Shown here piece by piece: positions 57,937 through 64,000 of a stretch of DNA of 64,000 bases. The translations under genes were made by a program, and so were the position numbers. The first letter of the stretch is position 1, and each line of letters begins with the position of its first letter. The notes under the pieces are model-generated. The model had not been told where the DNA came from and did not search any database. It saw nothing but the letters and a program-made list of their open reading frames with translations. Source of the stretch: Fragum whitleyi (Eukaryota; Mollusca; Bivalvia; Cardiida; Cardiidae). The stretch is taken from the NCBI GenBank assembly GCA_948146395.1, contig OX411559.1, positions 2,112,001 to 2,176,000 of the forward strand. Reading direction: 5' to 3'.

Positions 57937-58740
57937 GACATCCCCCGCCACGAAAGCGTGACAGTAAGTAAACTGAAGCCTAATAGATTAAAGATTCTGT
58001 TGTACTGTCAGAGATTTACCTCCTATAAAATTTAAGTAATAAAAATAACAAAGGGCAATAACTCCAAAAGTATGCAAGCAAGAGTTGTAGTTCTTAAGTA
58101 TTGCACTTCTCCTCTATGAGATCTATCCACCCATAAAGATTCAAGTTGATAGCTATTATACTTTAGGAGATATACTCCGACCAATATCTCAGTATCAAAA
58201 ACAACAAAAGGCAATAACTCAAAAATTATGCAAGCAAGAGTTGTAGTTCTTCTGCATAGCACTTCTCCTCCATGAGATCTATCCACCCATAAAGCTTCAA
58301 GGTGATAGCTATTATACTTCAGGAGATATGCTCCTGACATAATATAAGTATGGCGGCAAATATCCTTTCCGACGTTTGTCTCTCACCAATGGGTAGATAA
58401 TCGTAAACCTATGTGAGATAGCAGTCGGAGGCTAGGAAAGGGTAATGGTAGTACATGTGAAAGCAATACCAGGAATCCATACTTAGGTGCTCCGGCCTCC
58501 GCGATATAAATGCGAAATTGTTGAAAGCGGCGTAAAACCCATTCAAACAAACAAACAAATATAATCTAAGTATCAAAAATAACAAAGGGCAATAACTCCA
58601 AAATCATGCAAGCAAGATTTGTAGTTCTTGTGCACTGCACTTCTCCTCCATAAGTTCTATCCACTCATAAAGTTTCAAGTTGATAGTTATTTCACTTTAG
58701 GAAATAAGCTCTGTGGTCAGATTGCAAGGACTCAAATAAT
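57937..58740 (-). mobile_element. Family 2 element (ATCCCCCGCC end), minus, with a nested SINE
   Basis: It begins ATCCCCCGCCACGAAAGCGT, then AGTAAACTGAAGCCTAATAG, matching the reverse complement of 43060 inward. Units GGGCAATAACTCCAAAA and CTATCCACCCATAAAG follow. The second end is missing near 58740. Frame 58032-58340 is only repeat sequence. Confidence 0.7.
58352..58560 (+). mobile_element. 5'-truncated SINE with near-perfect target duplication
   Basis: GGCGGCAAATATCCTTTCCG onward follows the SINE body; the tail is GCGGCGTAAAACCCATTCAA plus (ACAA)n. The flanks ATAATATAAGTAT (58339-58351) and ATAATCTAAGTAT (58561-58573) differ at one base. The tRNA head is absent, as expected from incomplete reverse transcription. 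Confidence 0.88.
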
Positions 58741-59573
58741 AAGAGGTTATTTAACATGATCCTGTACAATACTGAATTCTATTGGATGAGTACCCTGCAG
58801 AACCAGTCTATATTTGACGAGGCGATAGCCGAGTCAAAATATAGACTGGTTCTGCAGGGTACGAATCCAATGAATTCAGTATTGTACTCGAACATGTTAA
58901 ATGACATCTTTATTTCACACCATACACTGAAAGTTCCACTATTAATGATTGGCGACATTTGAGAGAGACAAAAGGAATAGATCCAAAATGATCCGGATAA
59001 GGGCGTCAAATGCAAGTAACTACGAACATGATGAAATTGAAACAAACATTTGTTCTAAAAATAGAATTCCACGTGAAATGTTTATTTCATGTGTCAAGTC
59101 GATAAGTGCTTACTGATTATAATGTGTAATTAACATAAAACAGGTTGACTACCCGTCGTCGCTTGAAATGTACATTTTCATGTGAATAAATTATATTCTA
59201 AAATTAAGAAACGACAACAATTTTGTGTCCCTCTGTGTCACTTGCATTCTTCTTTTACTTGCTAAACAATGTAACAAATGAAGAAATCAAGAATCTTCTC
59301 AAGATCAAACTAATTTCAATTTCTCCGAACAGAGGGTATCATACATTGAAAACGCTGCGAAAGGTGGTGATTTCTATATTCGGACAGCAGCCTCGCTTTC
59401 ATCGTACAATATAGCTTGCCTCACTTTCATCGTACAATATAGGTTGCCTCGTTTTGGAATAAAACCCGTATTGCACAGTAGCCTCGTTCTGGTTGTACAA
59501 TATGGATCTAGATATTTCACTCTCACGTGATGCAAAATAAGCGATGTCATTGGTCTAAATTGTTTAGGTGTGA
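58735..59573 (+). repeat. Hairpin element family E, unit 1 of a tandem pair
   Basis: The hairpin at 58749-58903 has arms of about 70 bp: TGTACAATACTGAATTCTAT and its complement, around a loop reading GAGGCGATAGCCGAG. Further on are near-repeats of CTTTCATCGTACAATATA (59398 and 59426) and TCACGTGATGCAAAATAAGC. Mirror-image frames at 58756 and 58779 are produced by the palindrome. Confidence 0.82.
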
Positions 59574-60348
59574 AATAATAAGAGGTTATTTAACATGATC
59601 GTGTACAATACTGAATTCTATTGGATGAGTACCCTGCAGAACCAGTCTATATTTGACGAGGCGATAGCCGAGTCAAAATATAGACTGGTTCTGCAGGGTA
59701 CGAATCCAATGAATTCAGTATTGTACTCGATCAAGTTAAATGACATCTTTATTTCACACCATACACTGAAAGTTCCACAATGAACGATTCGCGACATTTG
59801 AGAGAGACAAAGGGAATAAATCCAAAATGATCCGGATAAGGGCGTCAAATGCAAGTCACTATGAACATGTTGAAATTGAAACAAACATTTGTTCTGAAAA
59901 AAGAATTCCACGTGAAATGTTTATTTCATATGTCAAGTCGATCAGTGCTTACTGATTATAATATGTAATTAACATAAAACAGGTTGACTACCCGTCGTCG
60001 CTTGCAATATACATTTTCATGTGAACAAATGATAAACAATGTAACAAATGCAGTAATCAAGAATCTTCTCAAGATCAAACTTATTTAAATACCTCCGAAC
60101 AGAGGGTTTGATACATTGAAAAGGCTGCCAAAAGTGGTGATATCTATATTCGGGACTGCAGCCTCGCTTTCATCGTACAATATAGCTTGCCTCACTTTCA
60201 TCGTACAATATAGGTTGTCTCGTTTTGGAATAAAATCCGTATTGCACAGTAGCCTCGTTCTGGTTGTACATTATGGATCTAGATATTTCACTCACACGTG
60301 ATGCAAAATAAGCGATGTCATTGGTCTAAATTATTTAGGTGTGAAATA
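59574..60348 (+). repeat. Hairpin element family E, unit 2 of a tandem pair
   Basis: Direct repeat of 58735-59573 at an offset of 839 bp. The hairpin is kept (59588-59744). About 70 bp present in unit 1 (TATTCTAAAATTAAGAAACG onward) is absent. Both units close with GGTGTGAAATAA, the inverse of TTATTTCACACC inside the unit. Confidence 0.82.
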
Positions 60349-61559
60349 AGCTGTTATCTTATACAGCTAACATAAAGGTAACAAACATTAAACCCCCTTT
60401 TTGCATGACATATTTTTAGACACAAATTTCAAATAGTTTATGGTAAAGGGCATCTGATTTGCTACTCAAATTTGAAATTGCATAAAAAATCTGAACATAA
60501 GACCAGGAGAAATGAAAGAATAACCCTATTTTACACGCTTGCGTTAAAGTAACAAACATTTAGCCCCTTATTCCATTATTTATTTTATTTTACGTTAATT
60601 TTAAATTGTTTAAAGAGAAGGGCCTATGATTTGCTACTCAAATATGAAATTTCACTAAATTCTGACTTTTAGACTCGGAGAAATTTGAGAAAAACTGTTT
60701 TTTTACCCTAAGTCCCCTTTTCCCGTGACGAGGCCTCAAATCCAAAAACCGTCACAGATGCATCAACACTATATAATAGGCAGTTCACATGGTAAGTTTC
60801 TTATGATTTGGCACAAGGGTTATGGAGAAATCGGTGGGGACGGACGGACGGATGGACGGAATTACGGACGGACGGACGGACAGACGAAGAGGCGGCTAAA
60901 TGCTCTCCTTTCGGGGAGCATAATAACTAAAGAAATATTATTGGTTTCTATGCACTTTGTTTTTTTCATTCATAAATTGACCAATGAAAATTGATTTTGC
61001 TATTTGAAGAAAGCAAATAAAGTGGTTTGAAATGAGAGCGCATTTAGTCCATGGTAGCACCGTATTTAGAGAGCACACTTTTCAACACCAGTACACTAAA
61101 TCACCATAAGCGCATATCATATATTTACTTTCATAAGAATTACATTTGTTTAGATGTTAGATTCTTCGGCCTCAAGATTATGTGAAACACCTGGCAGAAA
61201 TTCAGCAAATGTCTTTCTGTTTTACCGCTTCTGCACATGGGTGTATTTCAGGTGTCCAAAATCTCATTAACATATTTTACTTTATACGGCAGATTATGCG
61301 TTTCACGAAAAAGCCGCCGTTTGTCGATTGATTTGTTTTTTTATGTAACTCATCTTTCATAAGACTTAATCAAGAACAAATTTTCAAAGAATATTCACGA
61401 AAGAGCGATTTCTTTTTACTTTAAACGCATACTGGGGCTTTAAAAGTTAAACATTTACGAAGTTAACATTACAATTTTGAAATAACAGAGTGGAATTTTG
61501 AAAGTAGAAATGCTCATTTTTGGCTTAAAGGCGGTTTTGTCTTCAATGAATGAATGGGG
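60349..61559. other. Gene-free stretch with a GGAC microsatellite and hairpin
   Basis: GACGGACGGACGGATGGACG at about 60838-60886 is followed by the hairpin TGCTCTCCTTTCGGGGAGCA (60900-60919), like the 3' end of a non-autonomous Helitron-type repeat. Two AAGGTAACAAACATTAAACC-like copies lie near 60376 and 60548. No exon continuing the lectin domain was seen. Confidence 0.5.
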
Positions 61560-61685
61560 TTTTACCCTGCTTTTAACGATTTTCAGTTATATAGCGGCTG
61601 GAGCATCTAACAATGAATTTTTGGTATTTCTTCACCTGTACCACCATTACATATTTTTCTAGCGTCCAGCTACATAGTATACGTT
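61560..61685 (-). mobile_element. SINE fragment, minus strand
   Basis: TTTTCAGTTATATAGCGGCT, GGAGCATCTAACAATGAATT and CTAGCGTCCAGCTACATAG are the SINE 3' half in reverse complement. The tRNA-like head is missing. Confidence 0.65.
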
Positions 61686-61881
61686 AACATTGATTAACTA
61701 CTATACAGCATTTTCCACCCCTCGTGTTTAAGAGAAAAAAAAAACAAAAAAAAAATAAAGTATTTTTGTGAAATTGATGAAGCCTTTGGTTCAAATAGGA
61801 GTCAAACGGACTATAAGAATATAAATTAATGGCAAATGTTGTTAACATATTGCCCTATAAAAAGGAAAACAACAGAGATTA

Positions 61882-62290
61882 CAATTAGTTACATCGTGAA
61901 ATTGACATTCATCTCGATCAAAACCATTCAATATCACTACCTAAGCGCTCCATTCATTCATTCCAAACACTCACTCAAACCATTTAAGAAGCTCAAACCC
62001 ATTGAAAAAATAGAATAAAAAACGTCATTCAAAATGATTTTAGATAGAGAAAAATCGCGATTTCACTGACATAATTCAAAGTGTAAGCATCCTTTAGGTT
62101 CTTGCAGAAATATGATTCTATCTAAAGGGAGGTAACCAAAATCGCTAATTTTGTTCATGCTGAACAAAGTTTGCGACATTGGATTACCTTCCATTAAATT
62201 CACCCAAACCTTGCTCCACACACTCGTTCAACTTCATTCATTTTTATTTAAAAATCATTCACCTTGTCAAGTTCACGATGTTGTTAGCTG
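61882..62290 (+). mobile_element. TA/CAGTT MITE, complete copy
   Basis: The left end CAATTAGTTACATCGTGAAA follows TA (61880-61881); the right end AGTTCACGATGTTGTTAGCTG precedes TA (62291-62292). The core palindrome GGGAGGTAACCAAAATCGCT has its partner. Frames 61836-62018 and 62179-62382 cross it and are not genes. Confidence 0.85.
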
Positions 62291-62292
62291 TA

Positions 62293-62999
62293 GCCTTTCG
62301 AAAAATGCCTATGTTCACCCTAAATAGATTTGTGTTCAATGCACTCAGAAAAGCTAGGAATACTTGTGCAATGTCACATTAAAATTGTATATATAATTAA
62401 GTACGAAGTCAGGTCTAGCTTAGAAATGTCAAAGGTATTCTTGTCTCCTGGATACCTTCTCTTTTGGAACACAGCATATACAAGGAATTTAATCACGTTC
62501 ATTTGGCATCTTGGCGTTATAAAGGTACCATCTCTTTTCATTGGCTGATTTTTTTCTTATTTTATTTATTTATTTTTTTCGATTTTTTCTCTTAAAATTT
62601 TCCGAATTTTTTATACCAAGAAAAACTTATGTCCTAAAATTCACCATGACTTTAAATGAAAGTGCGTGCAACTCTCATTAAATAGCCCCCTCCCTTAAAA
62701 ATTATCCTACAAATTCTTGATTTTGCTCAAACAAATGGCAAATATCTTGGTCATTTTTGCTGGACGTACTCAAGGTTTCTCTCCGATGATTAAACAGAAG
62801 GCAGTATATGACAGGTAGGCCAATGTCAGAATGCACATCTGCAAACTAATCGTTAAACACAAGATGCACCTTTAATGAATCAAAAGTAACTTTGCTATTG
62901 TGTGCAAGAAAGATGCTGTATCCAGCATTAGTCCACCAGAGGTTACATTTAGAAAATGATTCAGAAGGAAGGGTAGAATGTTAGAATTTATCATCAACC
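62293..62999. other. Gene-free stretch, nothing recognised
   Basis: No element ends. It was searched for the missing C-type lectin exons (WIG, EPN and WND-type motifs); none was found. Confidence 0.4.
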
Positions 63000-63243
63000 T
63001 TCAAAATGCGAAAAGACCTTGGCCAGTCTTTGCATAATACGCAGGTCGTCCAAGTTCGATACAATCGGAAGCCCGTGGCAATTCTACGAAACAGACCTAG
63101 AGGAAAGTAATTGAGTAGCCACAGAAGCGCATTAGTTTGCATGTGTGTTTGTGACGTCATAAGCATCAACGTTCTCGTCTAAAGAGGACATTGAGTAGTA
63201 GCAAATCAACGAAACCATTAGAGTTTTGTTGTCGATTAAAATT
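63000..63243 (-). mobile_element. Hairpin element family B, partial copy
   Basis: In reverse complement it follows 63690-63945: TTGATTTGCTACTACTCAAT, GACGTCACAAACACACATGC, GCGCTTCTGTGGCTACTC and CTGTTTCGTAGAATTGCCAC. TGACGTCA is at 63152-63159. One hairpin arm (GAGTTTTGTTGTCGATTAAA) remains at the edge, where the next element begins. Confidence 0.6.
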
Positions 63244-63476
63244 TGTGACCCGTCACGCGAAAAAGGACCACCTTGCGAGTGCGTAAAGTGCCCATCCTGA
63301 CTAGGCTCGTAACTTTTCAAACCATGTCATTTTCTGAATCTAGAATAATCAATCTACCTTTCTGTGAAAGAATTTTTGAAATGCGACCTCTAGTTAGCCT
63401 GTTCTAGATAAATTCTCTATTTCATATATTTATTTTACGAAGTTCCCAGATGGTCCCTTTTCACGTGACGGATCAC
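63244..63476. mobile_element. Small inverted-repeat element with TGTGACCCGTCACG ends
   Basis: The left end TGTGACCCGTCACGCGAAAA and the inverted right end TGTGATCCGTCACGTGAAAA pair over about 28 bp; 233 bp in total, no frame. A related half-end, CCCCTTTTCCCGTGACGA, lies near 60714. It cuts into the family B copy exactly at its hairpin. Confidence 0.65.
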
Positions 63477-63689
63477 ATTTACTAAAATATCACAACAGAT
63501 AACAAGCGTTTATATACATAATTTTGCTTTTTTTCTATGCGTACACTGAACGAAGGAACGCCAAGAACCCAATAACCTATGTTTGTTTCATGAATTTTAT
63601 TTACATGTAAGCTGTAAACATGGAAAATGCTGTTTTATGCTGAATGAAATGTTATGTTCTTGTCATGAGTTAACCTAAAACTGATAAAA

Positions 63690-63945
63690 AAAACTACTAC
63701 AGATACGTCCGACGGGAACCATCGGCGATTCTACGGAATAGACCTCGGGAATAATACGAGCGCAGCCATGAAAGCGCGTCATTTCGCGCGTGGGTTTATA
63801 TGACGTCACAAACATAAAAGATCCCGCTAAGGATGACGTTGCATAAAGCAAAATCAACGGAAGAATAAAAATGGACATACTATAATTTGATAACAAAACG
63901 CAGTGTCTTACTGCGTTTTGTCATCAAATTATGATATGCTTAAAA
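63690..63945 (-). mobile_element. Hairpin element family B, copy with intact hairpin
   Basis: The hairpin at 63881-63934 pairs TATAATTTGATAACAAAACG(CAGT) with (ACTG)CGTTTTGTCATCAAATTATG around GTCTT. The body has TGACGTCA (63801-63808) and, in reverse, ATATAAACCCACGCGCGAAA. It matches 13690-14120 on both sides of the hairpin. A 73-codon minus frame across it (63675-63896) starts with a hydrophobic leader by chance. Confidence 0.65.
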
Positions 63946-64000
63946 GATCCCGAAAGACGATCGGAAAGAATTAACAAAATGTGATTTTCTTAATGAATAT

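Noticed and set aside
58032..58340. A 102-codon minus frame with an internal repeat
   Set aside because: The repeat is the family 2 tandem unit, present in both orientations elsewhere.
63675..63896. A 73-codon minus frame with a hydrophobic, signal-peptide-like start
   Set aside because: It lies in hairpin element family B; the related copies at 13690 and 63000 do not keep the frame.

Overview
This window reads as animal nuclear DNA, most likely from a bivalve mollusc. It is visibly AT-rich, has spliced genes with GT..AG introns, and is packed with decayed or non-autonomous mobile elements. Three things point to bivalves: a small twelve-cysteine secreted protein of the oyster cvSI protease-inhibitor type, a secreted PAN/apple-like plus C-type-lectin gene, and tRNA-headed SINEs and tandem-repeat-cored Helitron-like elements of the kind common in bivalve genomes. 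The species call is inference. No bacterial, organellar or viral gene was recognised.

Layout. 1-3849: a broken non-LTR retrotransposon (endonuclease, reverse transcriptase, RNase H, short CATTC tail). 3850-12100: repeats only, including a Helitron-like tandem-repeat block, SINEs, a 1.4 kb mariner-like element and a hairpin element. 12105-16342: a three-exon gene for a 105-residue secreted cysteine-rich protein; its introns hold a piggyBac-like MITE, hairpin elements and an inverted satellite. 17002-28349: a direct tandem duplication of about 5.7 kb with no recognised gene, both copies carrying the same nested transposons. 28350-39200: gene-poor, with MITE fragments, a second piggyBac-like MITE and a second mariner-like element. 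39250-56269: exons of a PAN-like plus C-type lectin gene. The first intron in this model is 15 kb and contains a complete SINE with target-site duplications, a 4.4 kb fold-back element built on a repeated GATGGCAGCCA motif, a PIF/Harbinger-like element and several nested MITEs. The lectin domain is not finished within the window. 56270-64000: repeats, including a tandemly duplicated hairpin unit.

Mobile DNA explains most of the window. The commonest element is a roughly 430 bp MITE with CAGTTAACAACATCGTGAAA-type ends next to TA; about a dozen full, split or partial copies were seen. Several unrelated families share one architecture: a long near-perfect hairpin beside a body that often carries the palindrome TGACGTCA. 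That octamer occurs ten times here. The two protein genes are both secreted and could plausibly serve defence or recognition, but nothing in the sequence shows that they work together.

Limits: everything was read by eye. Intron-exon models rest on splice sites, reading phase and domain sense, not on transcripts. Element boundaries are usually good to a few bases where ends or target duplications are visible, and only to tens of bases otherwise.
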